Source of the DNA: Chondrosia reniformis
Taxonomy: Eukaryota; Porifera; Demospongiae; Chondrillida; Chondrillidae
Reading direction: 5' to 3'
Assembly (NCBI GenBank): GCA_947172415.1
Contig: OX359199.1
Location: 6,401,884-6,465,883 of the forward strand
DNA: 64,000 nt
Part shown: positions 9,616-24,100 of the stretch, in pieces
Numbering within the stretch: position 1 is the stretch's first letter
How the letters are laid out: each line of letters starts with the position of its first letter
Made by a program: the position numbers and the translations under genes
Notes under the pieces: model-generated
Told to the model about the DNA's origin: nothing
Seen by the model: only the letters and a program-made list of their open reading frames with translations
Databases searched by the model: none

Positions 9616-11884
9616 ATGGGCAACAGGGAATCAAATTATGATTCTGGCGATGACTTCGAGAAGATTCAGCGTTCAACGAGAAGTGATCTGGGGGATACCG
9701 GACCATCTAAAGGTGAACTGGAAGAGACTCTTCGCAGCTATCAAGATCAGAGCCAAGACAGTTATGAAAGCGGACTTTCCACAATCGAATCAGATGCTAA
9801 AAAGGTAAATATCTCTACACGACAACCAGATAACTCGAGATCTCTCAACATGTTTAACTCCTACGTTTTCGAGGTTGATCGCAGATATAGACAGAAAGAG
9901 AGAGACTTTGGGCTGATGTATTATGTATTTATAGATAAAGCACTTCACCAGAATAGACTATGAAATATTAATGAAAGCCACCCCAAACAGGAATATTTTT
10001 AACAGAGCAGGAATTTCTTCTCGTTACATCTAGATGAAATTCACCAATATGCCTATCTAAGATTGAAATAGTTTCCAATTAAAAGTAATATTTATCAACA
10101 CCTCTGAATATAACTTGTGGCCATTGATCGATTTACTAAAAACCAGAAAGTGTATACCATATATGTAATGTTAGCCATCCAGTCACGAATCCCGGCCATA
10201 TAGTATCTAATAATGCTATATCTCTCTACTTTAGATAGCAGTTATTAACGGGAACATAAGGCGCTCCTTAGCCAAGCGTGACACAGAGCTGTTGGACAAA
10301 TCACTGGCAGAAGTGAACAAACTTAGAGATGACCTCAAAGTGTATATTAGTAAGGAATTGGTACTACAGCTCCTTAGCCGAGCAGCTGGGATTGGATTTA
10401 ACCCTGCGGTAGAGAGGTTGGTACCTCACTTGACAGACCCTGACGACCAGCAGACCAGGAACACACTCCAAGTTCATGCAAATATTGCCGCTCAACAAGG
10501 ATCCTTTGACGTGGCCCTCACACTCTGCAAGTATCATCCGGTGTGCCTCCAGCAGATGACCACGGGGGATTCCCCAATAATATATGCAGCTGGATCCAAG
10601 GATGGAGCAGCCAAGGAGCTAGTCACTTTCATGCTGGAGAATGGTGTAAGTGCTAATGTACAGAACCTACGAGGCAGCACTGCACTACACAGCGCTGTGC
10701 AGGGTTTTAACAAAGTTGCAACTGAGTTGCTATTGGAGAACAGGGCCTGTGTACTACTACCTGATGAAGATGGGATGACTCCTCTGCAGCTGTCACGTGG
10801 CAAACCATTGGAGGTACAGCTGGTGGAAGCAATGCAGTATGAAGACCATCCCTCTCCAGAAATGGCCTCTCTCTACCTGGCAGCGCTGAAGGGGGATAGG
10901 GACTGCATACAAGCTCAAATAGACGCAGGCATAAGCATCAACAGTGTATGGATTGGAGGTAAAACCTGCCTTCACGGGGCTGTTGAGAGTGCCTCTCCAG
11001 ATAGCTTGTATCTGGTGGAGTATCTCCTTGAGAATGGTGCTTCACTTACTTTGAGAAGCAATGCAAGCCTTTTCATTGTTAATTTTGCATTGACTAGAAA
11101 TAAGATGGATTTGACTGCATTCCTGCTAGAAAAGCTGTGGATTGAATTGCAAAATTGGAGTAAAGAGTCCATCTCCCTCCACCGAGATGTGCTTGGCAAG
11201 GCTCTCAGACACACTCTCTATATTCTCATAAAAGGATCTCACTTGGAGCTCATAGAAAAAGTACTCATTTTCTCAAATGTGGGCATAGATATTTCTCTTG
11301 ATACATATTTATACCAAGACAAGCTAAAAGCTATTCACATTGCTGCCAAATTTGGTCATAAGGAATGCATGGAATATTTGATAAATTCAAAGGGATTGAA
11401 TCCACTCTCTACTGATTGTCATGGTAACACTTGTCTGCACTATGCATGCTTCTATGGTCACATTGAGGTAGCTGAGCTTCTTGTCAAACGGTTTAAAGTC
11501 AATGTTAACCAAAAGAATACCTTTGATGCCACACCGCTTTATTGTTGTTTGGAGGGAAAGATTTCTACCGATTCTTTAAACAAGTATTGCTTAGAATGCA
11601 GTGTCATATTCCTCATTATTAATGGAGCCAAGTTGATGGCACCCAATAGCAGCATCTGTGAGCTCAGGGACCAAGCAATTGATAGTGATTTTAACTCACG
11701 CTGGTCCTTTGTGCCTCCCCACACCCGCAGATTGCTACTTACTTTCAAGGACCAGTCAATGCCATTGAAGCTTTCTGAAATTTGCAGGCTCAAGATACTC
11801 TCTGAAATATCTGATCCCTCAGATAAAACCTTCTTATCACTGCACATTTCACAACTAGATCTCTCCTTCTTAAGGTGTGACTAG
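9616..11884 (+). CDS. Ankyrin-repeat protein with C-terminal SOCS-box-like motif
   Basis: Model: join(9616..9804,10235..11884), phase 0, 612 residues. After a hydrophilic N-terminus come ankyrin repeats: GDSPIIYAAGSKDGAAKEL, GSTALHSAVQGFNKVATELL, DGMTPLQLSRGK, GGKTCLHGAVESA, LKAIHIAAKFGHKECMEYL, HGNTCLHYACFYGHIEVAELL and DATPLYCCLEG. The C-terminal MPLKLSEICRLKIL resembles the SOCS box of ASB proteins (Leu, Cys-Arg, Leu), which recruits Elongin B/C and Cullin 5. By analogy it would be a substrate receptor of a ubiquitin ligase. The start MGNRES fits the N-myristoylation pattern MGxxxS, unusual for ASBs. Exact ASB orthology is not claimed. It lies 227 bp upstream of INPP5A on the same strand. 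Confidence 0.75.
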
Positions 11885-12111
11885 CTATGTGTGATCGTTA
11901 TATACCCTTTGTATATGAAGTCTTTTACTGTATTATTACTAGTACGCGAGTGCTATTTCCGTTCCATTTACCATATTTGGCTAGCATATACCGTGTCGTC
12001 ACGTTCGGTGGTAACACCCATTTCGTTCAAAACCTCCCGTTCCCTCATCGCAGGACTAGTGATAGTTGATTTTCTCTATTCGGTGGTGGGCCAAAGGAAG
12101 CCAGACCAGAA

Positions 12112-15100
12112 ATGGCATCGTCCGCTTCGCATAAGATTATGATTATCACATCCAACCTGGGATCCTATTTTGAAGAGGTTAGCATGAAGACTCTACTAAA
12201 GTCACGCTGCGCTGACATAAGCTTTTCGTCTACAGTATATGTGATAATATGGTTGGTTAATCGTTGAATCGTTAAGCTGTCGACTTACCTGGTAGGATGT
12301 GAGTCTAAAGCTTTTCTCAATTTTTACTTGCTTTACTCGTTGATTTTGTACTAGTTTGCCTACTAACATTGTTGAAAGATAAACCATTCCGGAATGACAT
12401 TAATGGACAAGTGGGGCTATTTTAAGGTACTCCCTAGTAGTTAAAATCCTAGATATATTATACTCTCCCTAAAACCACCAACTTAACGGTCTGGTAGTCT
12501 CAACATACGCCAGTACATAATTCAAGTTCTAATTGGAGGTATTGTGGGATAGTTGTAAACCTGCATAAGGAACTAGAACTATTTGCTTTGTGCGAAGCTT
12601 CGCATAATTGCGATCATGCCTGAACTACTTCAATTTCAAGTTGTGAGGATGTTGCAAAGTAATCTGTACTGATCTGCTGAGTCACGTGACCACTCCCTTG
12701 CCTCTCGCACCCATAGCTACACAGCTAACACGCAATATTACTTGATGGTGCAGTCCACAGAGCAAATCGTGTGCTTGTAACACAAGAGTGCAACTTAACT
12801 GTAGTGGATGGTGCTCCAACTGCATGTAGTAGAGTAAAATCACTGGGTGGCGTTATGGTGATGTCTGTTATTGTTGACGTATGTACCATGCCCACAATGT
12901 TATATGCCTGTATTTACGTATATAAATATAGCATATTGGCATACATTGTGTAGTGTTGATCCAAAACAGTGGTTTTGAATGTGTCGTACGCTAGTGTGTA
13001 TATAGAAGTTGATAATTTAGTACTTTTCCAGTTCTGTAGTTATGTGATCAGCTGTGTATGTTGGATTTCTCTTACTCTCATGATGTGTGCTGTTTGAAAA
13101 TTGATGATTGAATAATTGTTCAGTTTTATTGCATATAGTTTGTCACTATATAAACCTCACACATTCCTGATTTGCATTAAATAATTTACTTGTTTAATAT
13201 GTGCAGCATGCTGCTGAATGTATAGCTGCTTAACTTGTTTCAAGAATACAGTTACTACTACTACATTATATAAAGATTTCTTCTAACTATGTCAAAGTTA
13301 TCTTTTGAATGATTCATTTTTAGACTTCCCAGACTTTGACAGGTCAGCATCAGTAGGCTAAGAAGACCCTCAGAGTGGAAACATTCAGCAAAATAGATTA
13401 AACCATCTGTGTCCTTAGATCCTCTAAGAGTCGTAAAATGAGTCACCATTCAAAAGACATAGACGTAGCACAATGTGTTGTAGTTTGAGGAAACCCATTA
13501 GTCAAATACTATTCTGTACAAACTGACTATTCTGTACAAACTGACTATTCTGTACAAACTGACTATTCTGTTCAAACTGACTATTCTGTTCAAACTGGCT
13601 ATTCTGTTCAAACTGGCTATTCTGTTCAAACTGGCTATTCTGTTCAAACTGGCTATTCTGTTCAAACTGACTATTCTGTACAAACTGACTATTCTGTTCA
13701 AACTGGCTATTCTGTTCAAACTGACTATTCTGTTCAAACTGACTATTCTGTACAAACTGGCTATTCTGTTCAAACTGGCTATTCTGTTCAAACTGACTAT
13801 TCTGTTCAAACTGGCTATTCTGTACAAACTGGCTATTCTGTACAAACTGGCTATTCTGTTCAAACTGGCTATTCTTCAAATTTGAATATATTGTTGTGTT
13901 GTTGTGTATTTTTTAGTATTTGCGATTGAGACTAATTGATGGGTGGTGTTGGTTAAAATTCCTCAACCTAATTGATTTGCACTTTGTGTTTCCAGTTTCC
14001 AGTTTCCAAGAAATTCCTACCATTATCTCAAGTTGAATACATATATGCTCTCAATACAGTTCATATTCACTGGGGTATTTCTGAAGTAAGGCACACTGTA
14101 GATTGTCCCATACCTGGGAACAGAGTTGTACTGTACAGTTGTAACAATAAAACTCAGAAGAAGAGCTTGTAAGAGTACGTTTGCCCCCAGGTTCACTAGC
14201 ATTGGAGCAGCACTGAACTGACATTAGCCCTTTCCTTATAAGCCATCAAAAGGATGTGTACAAAGCTTTAATTGTTTGTCTTTAATTGCTTGTGTATGCT
14301 TTTAAAGGGAAGGCATACGTAGGTTACTGTGAATCCTCTTAAAGATGCTGTTTTCTTTTAGTAGATTACTATAATTGAGATTTATAGCAAACGTTAGATG
14401 TTGTGATAAGTGTCACTCAAGGAATAGTCAAAGAATCCTTTGAAGCCATTTAATGGGATTATGACTACATTACACACATTTATAGCAGTATTACCCCATC
14501 AATGTCCAGTGCATATCATTGTGCAGTTGGTATGAAAGGGAGGGAGAGTTGACATGCATGAAAAGGTACAAAATAATATGCACTGACATTGACAGGGTAG
14601 GACTGTTTCCCAGCCCCAATTGAGTTGCCATGGTAATATAATCTATTTATCACTTTCCTGTATGTTAGTTTCTGTGGGATAATTAGTTCTTCCTGTTGAG
14701 TACAGTAAAAGTTGTTTGAAGCAGGATGTAGTATGTAAGGGTAGTTCAGCTTTCAAATGCACTACATTGTATATGCTCTATACAGTACAGAGTGTACTCT
14801 ATACACAGTATGGAGTTAGGTACACTGGCTTGTATATACTCTATACAGTATGGAGTTAGGTACACTGGCTTGTATATACTCTGTACAGTATGGAGTTAGG
14901 TACACTGGCTTGTATATACTCTGTACAGTATGGAGTTAGGTACACTGGCTTGTATATACTCTGTACAGTATGCAGTTAGGTACACTGGCTTGAATATATT
15001 ATAATAGAAAGTATCAATTTCTTTTTGCATTGATTTTGGAGAGATTCGGTCTTTAGTTTTATTATGATTTGACTATCATATTAAAAGTATGTCACTGATT

Positions 15101-18100
15101 GAAAGTATTCTGTAAACATAATCGGTTGAGTATCAAATTTGATTTATAATGTTAGAAACTGTCACCATTTGTTGTTATAATCATTAACTGAACTGATAAA
15201 ATTCTTGACCCTCTTTATGCTGTTATATAGTTTATCTCTTAATATGATGTTCAAATGTGGTTATAGGTTATATAGTATGTACAATACATCTTACATTATA
15301 GACATTTATTATGTCATCCCCTATAGGGTTCATTTAATTCATGACTTAGTGTGAAACTCTAAAGTCTATTGTATTACGTATTTCAGTGGATTAATGGGAA
15401 ATGGGTCTTATTCAAAAGTCAACAAAAATTACAATTTTATTGTTGAATATCGTAAAATATATTTCTCGTTTTGTACTAAACATTGAGCAATGGCGCATAT
15501 CACTTGCACAAAAGTATTTCTTAATATTGTTATCATTGTCACATTATATGATACGTGTTGACACACATTGATTTCCATGACATCGAGCCAGGAAAGGATA
15601 CACGAGTTCCTATTCTATTTGCTAGGATGGTGTATATACAAATATGTTATCCAATGACATAATAATCAGTATAAATATGGGAACCACTTACTCTATGATA
15701 TTTATTGAGCTACTTTTAATTACTCCTTGTGGTGTCATTGCTACTCATAATGTGGTAACTCCTTTGAATATGACTTCACTCTTCTTTATAGCCTACCATC
15801 AGAGAGAACTGGCTGAAGTCTTTTGATGAGGTAAGCAATGTCAGCAATAGTGAGTATCAGTCAGTACTGTGTGCAGTGTAATTACCTTCATTTGTAAATT
15901 AATAACACTTCCTCTTAATTATATACAGTTGTTATGTAAGTGCTATTGGCACTTTGTATTGGGTGAGCATTAACCATAATTCATCAGTTCAGCCTGTTTC
16001 CATAGCAACAAATCATCCTATATACTTCCTAATCTGGGCTGGTAGGCCTCAAAATATTGGATTGCTAAACTGTTGTACCATTAAACAAAGTCTTCTCACA
16101 ATATTTACTTAATAACTCCATCCTATAGGTTATAGCAGGCTAATTTCCTAGCCAGGTCAGGGTGTGTGGTTTTTGTACCAAATATGGTTTTCCTCTAAAT
16201 TACATGTAAATTTGGAAAGTCTACTGCTCTGAAGAAAAGTAAAGAAGATTATAACTTACCAGAGATATATATACGTAGTTACAATGTTTCTTTAGCCATG
16301 TTTTAGTCTGTGTGCATAAGCATGGAGGACTATAAATGGTCTGGCCTGATCAGACTTGCTAAACTGTATGCTAAGGCCATTTAGGGTGAAGATCACTGTC
16401 TTTAGTAGCATCACCATTCACACTGTCAGCACATGTATTGACATGTATTGACATGTATTGATGTGCCCTGATGTATGTCAACGTCATGGAAGTGATACTA
16501 AACTTACTAAACTACTGATATTGTGACTAAAGTGTTTAAATGAAATTAGCAGGACTGTAAACTAGAATGATAATTTCAAACGTGGCACATCCCACATCCT
16601 TCTTTAAGGTGCATCAAAGCCTTTAAGACAGTCCATCTCTTGTGTGTTTGTATGTATAGCTCATAGGATTGTCACAGCCTGTCATGATAGCACTTCACTG
16701 TCAGGAAATGGGAGGAAAGATGTTTTTACACTCTGATGCAATGCGAATAGTGGATGAATTTATTCAGTAAGTTCTTCTTTATCTTATGCATTCACATTCA
16801 GTAAAGGCAGCCTTCTTAAGGTAGTAGCTAATGTACGTAGCTACTAGCCCCTACTTCATATTTGCCCGCAATGAGAGTATTATGAGGTAGTGGCTAGCCT
16901 ACATAGGTAGTCCTGGACCACTTTCATGTGCAGTGAAAGTATTACTCCTTCTGTTTGCTGTTGTCACAATTGTAGCATGTCAAATTGTGTTTACTAAACC
17001 CTTTATTTTTACTTTAGTTTATGCTAGTTATGAAATATCACTTTTGAGTCACATATGGATAGGTTTTCCAAATTATCTTTCTCTGCAGTGATTTACTCGG
17101 AATGCCTACACTAATGTCTTACAATAAAAGCAGATGTTATATTGACAAAATGGTAAAGGAAGGAGAATTTACCGTAAGTTGTATGATATTAATTGTCTCC
17201 AGTATTACAAGACTTTCCATGGCATCGCCAAACTCTCTTTACAAAGTGTTAAATGTATATTCAAAAGTACTGTATACAATGATTGGTCTTACATAAATGT
17301 ATAGTTTCCTAGAGTATGTCTACTTCCTACTGACTCTAGTCGGTAGTCCAGGAAGTTTACATATTGATGTATTTTCATGTTCCACTTATATTTGACACGT
17401 CTTCATATAGTTATCTGTGTATGTATATACAGTTGAACCCGCTTAAGATGAACTCGCTCAAGATATAATTTCGGTTAAAATGAAAAATTTTCACAGTCCC
17501 GATTTTTACCATACATAATCTAGCGCTTCGGTTAGTGTGAAAATAGTTTTGTACATTTTTGGATAAGGTGAAATTTTATCAAGAATCTATAATGGCTATA
17601 AGCAAGAAAGCACTTTCTCTTCAAGATAAGAAAGAAATTAGTAAAGCTATGGACGAGAGCGCTCTACCGTATCAGCTATCATTAAAAATCGTACAAGGAT
17701 TATCGGCGCTTACAAGCAGTCTATCTTTGAGCCTTCTAGAAAACGATTGAGAGCAACCACGTACAAAGACATAGAAGAAGCGCTCTTGATCTGGCTAGTA
17801 GGAAACATTAATAACTACGTATACTTTATACTTTACACATTTTGTACGTATATTACAGTGTATAAATTATGATTTCTGAAATGTTTTAGCGGTCCCAGCC
17901 ATTTCATCTTAACAGGGTTCGACTATCTTGTATAGTCAACAATTCTCTACTCCTGCAAATCTATTATGTTTGATAATATTGGTACTTTATATCTATTTTG
18001 AATACCAAATGTTTTTTATGTTATATATTTCGTGGAAGAGCAAGTAGCAAGTACAGATGAGGTATTCATGTGGAAATGTTTTTTTTGCGCAGTGCAATTA

Positions 18101-21100
18101 TAATTTTTACACTGGAAATATTCCAATTATAATAAAATGTTGATGATTGGCAATATGAATGATAGCTCACATAACGCATTGGTGGGTTAGCAGTGTACCT
18201 GCGAATATAGCGAAAATGTTTTTGCTTTTACAGTATATCATTAAGATATTCAGTTCTACAATAGCTAAGTTGATTGATTAATACATTGGGAATAATTGAG
18301 TAATGGCTTTTCTACTGTTCACCTGAGTTTTATAACAGTTTATTCAGCTGGCTTGAAGTCACACAACTCAGTGACCTCCTTGTAGTTGTCAAAGAATCTA
18401 GCATTGCATCCTCCACAGTAGTCTGAATGACACTTTGCATCCGGAAAGAGTGGGCACTTGGAATACCTGCAAGGATCTACGAAGCAGTTGACTGGTCTTG
18501 TACATCCGGGGCAGAAAGAACCAGTGTTGTTACAACAGCAGGTGGCAAATCTATCAGTGGGATGGATGTCGCAATAGGAGTCTCCAGGACATGCACACCC
18601 GCCTCTTCCACAGTTGATGTTTATATTCTGTCCTCCGTATCTAGAGCAAGGTGTTATGTGATTGTAGCTGCAAGTATCCGTGACCTCCTTGCGTACATGT
18701 TGTTTTCTTCCATCAACAACGATGGTCCTTTCAAGGTAATAGCGAGCATTGCAGCCTCCGCAGTAGTCAGCCTCACAGACAGCACCCGGATGGGCTGGAC
18801 AGCTTGAGACAGTGCAGGGATCTACCTTACAGTTCACAGGTCTGGTACAGTTGGGACATGTGGCAGCAGGATCATTGCAGCAACAGGTGGCAAACCAATC
18901 TGCTGGGTGAATATCACAGTAGGAGGATCCTGGACATGTTCCATTGCTACCAAGTCCACAGTAAATTTCCAGATCAGTACCTCCACGTCTTGAGCATGGA
19001 GTGGGTTCTGCACAGTCAACCTTCCTTCCATTGACAAAGAAGGCAGCAAAGCACCCTCCACAGTTAACAGATCTGCATGTGGCCTCAGGGTAGGCTGGAC
19101 AGCGTGCACTGCGGCAGGGATCTGCAAAACAGGGAGTTGGTGGATGTTTACAACAGCAAGTGGCAAAGGCATCAGTTGGATGAATGTCACAATAAGATCC
19201 TGAGGGACACCAGAAACTGCTTCCTAGACCACAGTATATTCCAGTGGCATATCCACCTCTACGCTGACATGGTCGCAGGCAGCGATAATCAATGGCACCT
19301 TTTGGGCCAGGAGGACCAGGAGGACCTGGAGGGCAGATTATGCCAGGGGGTCTTCGTGTGCCAGGGGGACCCTTTAGGCCAGCCCTTCCACTGTTAATAC
19401 TAAAAGCAATTAGATAGTACAACAGAAGGCTCTTTACAAGAGACATTTTCAGTTTCAGAGTGTTGGGAGCCAGCCTTTTTAAAGTGTCTCCTGTGATGTC
19501 ACTTCCTATGATGTCATTTCCTTTGATATGGTAACCATTTCTTTTAAGTCAGTGCTGCCTTGAAATCTGAATGCTGACATAACAGTACTTGGTTGACAGT
19601 CAGATGCCATAGCTAGCAGAATGGATTAGCCTGATTCACTTAGTAACTATCCATTCTATTAGCTCAGTTGACAGGAAATGCTTCTACAATAGTGCAATGT
19701 AAATCTCAAATTGTAACTACTGTATTTAATTGCTTGATTACCATCAGGTACAAAGTACAGATTTCTTGAACCCCATATGATGATATGCTTCCTCTTCCTT
19801 CACTGTGAAGTACAACATGTCTACATGTCTGAGTATTTCCTTGTTGTACTAGCTACAAGTGGAAACCATCTTATCAGTCAACATGCAGAAAGAACCAGTG
19901 TTGTTACAACAGCAGGTAGCAAATCTATCAGTGGGATGGATGTCGCAATAGGAGTCTACAGGACATGCACACCTGCCTCTTCCACAGTTGATGTTTATAT
20001 TCTGTCCTCCATATCTAGAGCAAGGTACTATGTGATTGTAGCTGCAAGTATCCGTGACCTCCTTGCGTACACGTTGTTTTCTTCCATCAACAACGATGGT
20101 CCTTTCAAGGTAATAGCGAGCATTGCAGCCTCCGCAGTAGTCAGCCTCACAGACAGCACCCGGATGGGCTGGACAGCTTGAGACAGTGCAGGGATCTACC
20201 TTACAGTTTACAGGTCTGGTAGAGTTTGGATTATAACTTAATCACTGCTATAGACCACAGTGCAATTAATTTAGTTTATATTATAAGTTGGATTAACTGT
20301 GTTCTCATGCAGTTGATAAACGCAATTTATAGGAAGTAAACCTGACTTATTCTAACTACAAAGGTTACATTCTCAGAGTAAATAATAGAGAAAAATTGTT
20401 TGTTTGTAACTGATATATTTTTGAGTTAGATATTTGTAAATATTGATATCATCCCCATATGCTGTGACACCACTCGGTCACTTCAAAGTACAAGATGAAG
20501 AATCTAGCATTGCATCCTCCACAATAATCAGCCACACACTTAGCAAAAGGAATTTTGGGGCAATCTGTCACATCGCAGGGATTTATGAAGCAGTTCACAG
20601 GTGTGGTACAGTTGGGACACGAGGCAGCAGGATCATTGCAGCAACAGGTGGCAAACCTATCAGTTGGATGGACATCACAGTAGGAGGACCCTGGACATGT
20701 TCCATTGCTACCAAGTCCACAGTAAATTTCCAGATCAGTACCTCCACGTCTTGAGCATGGAGTGGGTTCTGCACAGTCAACCTTCCTTCCATTGACAAAG
20801 AAGGCAGCAAAGCACCCTCCACAGTTAACAGATCTGCATGTGGCCTCAGGGTAGGCTGGACAACGTGCACTGCGACAGGGATCCGCATAACAGGGAGTTG
20901 GTGGATGTTTACAACAGCAAGTGGCAAAGGCATCAGTTGGATGAACGTCACAATAAGATCCTGAGGGACACCAGAAACTGCTTCCTAGACCACAGTATAT
21001 TCCAGTGGCATATCCACCTCTACGCTGACATGGTCGCAGGCAGCGATAATCAACAACCCCAGGAGGACCAGGAGGACCTGGAGGGCAGATTGTGCCAGGG

Positions 21101-24100
21101 GGACCAGGTGTGCCAGGTGTGCCAGGGGGTCTTGGTGTGCCAGGGGGTCTTGGTGTGCCAGGGGGACCAGGTGTGCCAGGGGGACCAGGTGTGCCAGGTG
21201 TGCCAGGTGTGCCAGGGGGTCTTGGTGTGCCAGGGGGACCAGGTGTGCCAGGTGTGCCAGGGGGTCTTGGTGTGCCAGGGGGACCAGGTGTGCCAGGAGG
21301 ACCAGGTGTGCCAGGAGGACCAGGTGTGCCAGGGGGACCAGGTGTCCAAGGGGTACCAGGTGTCCAAGGGGTACCAGGTGTGCCAGGGGATCTTCGTGTG
21401 CCAGGGGGACCCTTTAGGCCAGCCCTTCCACTGTTAATACTAAAAGCAATTAGATAGTACAACAGAAGGCTCTTTACAAGAGACATTTTCAGTTTCAGAG
21501 TGTTGGGAGCCAGCCTTTTTAAAGTGTCTCCTGTGATGTCACTTCCTATGATGTCATTTCCTTTGATATGGTAACCATTTCTTTTAAGTCAGTGCTGCCT
21601 CATTCACTTAGTATCCATTTCTACAATAGTGCAATGTCATCTATATATTTGTAACTATGGTATTTAAATGCTTCATTACCATCAGGTACAAAGTGCAGAT
21701 TTCTTGAACCCTATATGATGATATGTTTCCTTTTTCCTTCACTGTGAAGTACAACATGTCTACATGTCTGAGTATTTCCTTGTTGTACTAGCTACAAGTG
21801 GAAACCATCTTATCAGTCAAACAGTAACATTTCAATTCTCTGATAATACAACTTGTACCCTGCCTTAATAGTGGAAATTCTTAAAGCTTCATCACTTCCT
21901 CATTCTAATTCAAGCAGAATAACTGGTCAGCAAGTTTTGATGACCCCTGTCTGCTGTCCATGATGTAAAGTGTGATTGATTGAACAGATACTGTAAATAT
22001 TCTAAATATTAGTGAACTTTTGTGACTTTTCAATTTGAATATTTTTAGGAGGAAATATGTTGTACTTTGTTCATGTCTTGCCTAAATTAGAGCCTTCTTG
22101 CTAAATTGGGAGTGTCCTCTGCCACCATTTTAGAAAGGCTCCGTAAACATATTAGGCGCACCAACTGGCTCTTTCTTTGTCAAGGTTTCATGCATTATTC
22201 GCAGGTATCATGTCTACAAGGAAGTGGAGCCCAAATATGGGGCAACATCTCCAAACACAAAACTTCTTGTTAGGTGCAATTACCGTTGTACATGTTAGGC
22301 ACTAGTAATTCCCCAAAGTGTATTATGCAATACCCTGGTAAACATTGCCGAAATTAGAGGGTCTTCCCAAATTTAGAGTCAGCCAAGAATTCGAATGTTT
22401 GGAGCATTTTATGGCAAAAATAATGACATCTGAACTCTGACCCTATGAGCTTCCCGATCTTCCCTATTATTTGGTGCACTGAATATCTTTATTTTAGTAT
22501 TGCTACTGTCATGCATAACTGATTTTAGGGATTTTTGTAATTTTAAGGTTTATAAGGTTAATCCTATTCTGAGATAGACCAATATAAAGTGCATTGTTCA
22601 GTGGAATCTCATTACAGTAAAGCTCAAGGTTGGGGGGGGGGGGGGGAAGGGGAAGGGGGGCAAAACGTTCCTTATTTCTTATATTGAGTGCATATAAAGT
22701 ATGCAACTTTTGCAAAGTACTCCACTTTAATGAGACATTCACTATAAGTGATGATAATGCGATTCTACTGTACGTATATGCTTATAAATTAGTTAGCTGT
22801 TGTATTGACTTGTAGTTTTAGCATAATATTTAGCAGCTAATTTCTCTTTTCTAATTATCACAGATATATTCATTTGCTCTCATATTACACAACTCTTGTG
22901 TCTCATGTAAATATTTTAGAAGCAAAATATAATTACAAGTTACAATGCATTTGGTAGGAAATATACTAATACATCTAAAATAACTATATCAAAAAGTTAG
23001 TCTCAATGTTAAAGATTCCTTTATTCAGCTGGCTTGAAGTCACACAACTCAGTGACCTCCTTGTAGTTGTCAAAGAATCTAGCATTGCATCCTCCACAGT
23101 AGTCTGAACGACACTTTGCATCCGGAAATAGTGGGCACTTGGAATACCTGCAAGGATCTACTAAACAGTTGACTGGTCTTGTACATCCGGGGCAGAAAGA
23201 ACCAGTGTTGTTACAACAGCAGGTGGCAAATCTATCAGTGGGATGGATGTCGCAATAGGAGTCTCCAGGACATGCACACCCGCCTCTTCCACAGTTGATG
23301 TTTATATTCTGTCCTCCGTATCTAGAGCAAGGTGTTATGTGATTGTAGCTGCAAGTATCCGTGACCTCCTTGCGTACATGTTGTTTTCTTCCATCAACAA
23401 CGATGGTTCTTTCAAGGTAATAGCGAGCATTGCAGCCTCCGCAGTAGTCAGCCTCACAGACAGCACCCGGATGGGCTGGACAGCTTGAGACAGTGCAGGG
23501 ATCTACCTTACATTGAACAGGTCTGGTACAGTTGGGACATGTGGCAGCAGGATCATTGCAGCAACAGGTGGCAAACCAATCTGCTGGGTGAATATCACAG
23601 TAGGAGGATCCCGGACATGCTCCATTGCTACCAAGTCCACAGTAAATTTTAAGATCAGTACCTCCACGTCTTGAGCATGGAGTGTTGGGGTCTGCACAGT
23701 CAACCTTACTTCCATTGACAAAGAAGTTGGCATTGCATCCACCACAATAATCAGATATGCACTCAGCATCAGGATGGGCCGGGCAGGTTGCAAATCTACA
23801 AGGATCTACAAAGCAGTTAACAGTAGGAACAGTGCAGCAGCAAGTGGCAAAGGCATCAGTTGGATGGATATCACAGTAGGCATTCTCGGGACAGAAACCA
23901 ATTGATCCAAGACCACAGTAGATTCCAGTATCTGTTTCTCCTTTCCCATCACAAGGTCTCAGAGGTTGAGGTGTTGAAGGAATTTTAGCCCCAAAACTGA
24001 GGACAGCTACTGACAGAACGAGGCACACAAGTAGTAAGTTCTTCAACATATTAAACTGGTCTTCTTATCTTGAGTAAAAAAAGTCTTTAAATGGTTATTT

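Noticed and set aside
9389..9808. Plus-strand ORF over the sideroflexin first exon
   Set aside because: It overlaps sideroflexin exon 1 antisense and the ankyrin gene in another frame; no splice or domain support.
20595..21437. Plus-strand and second-frame ORFs across the collagen/Cys genes
   Set aside because: They are shadows of the minus-strand secreted protein genes, without signal peptide or coherent domain.
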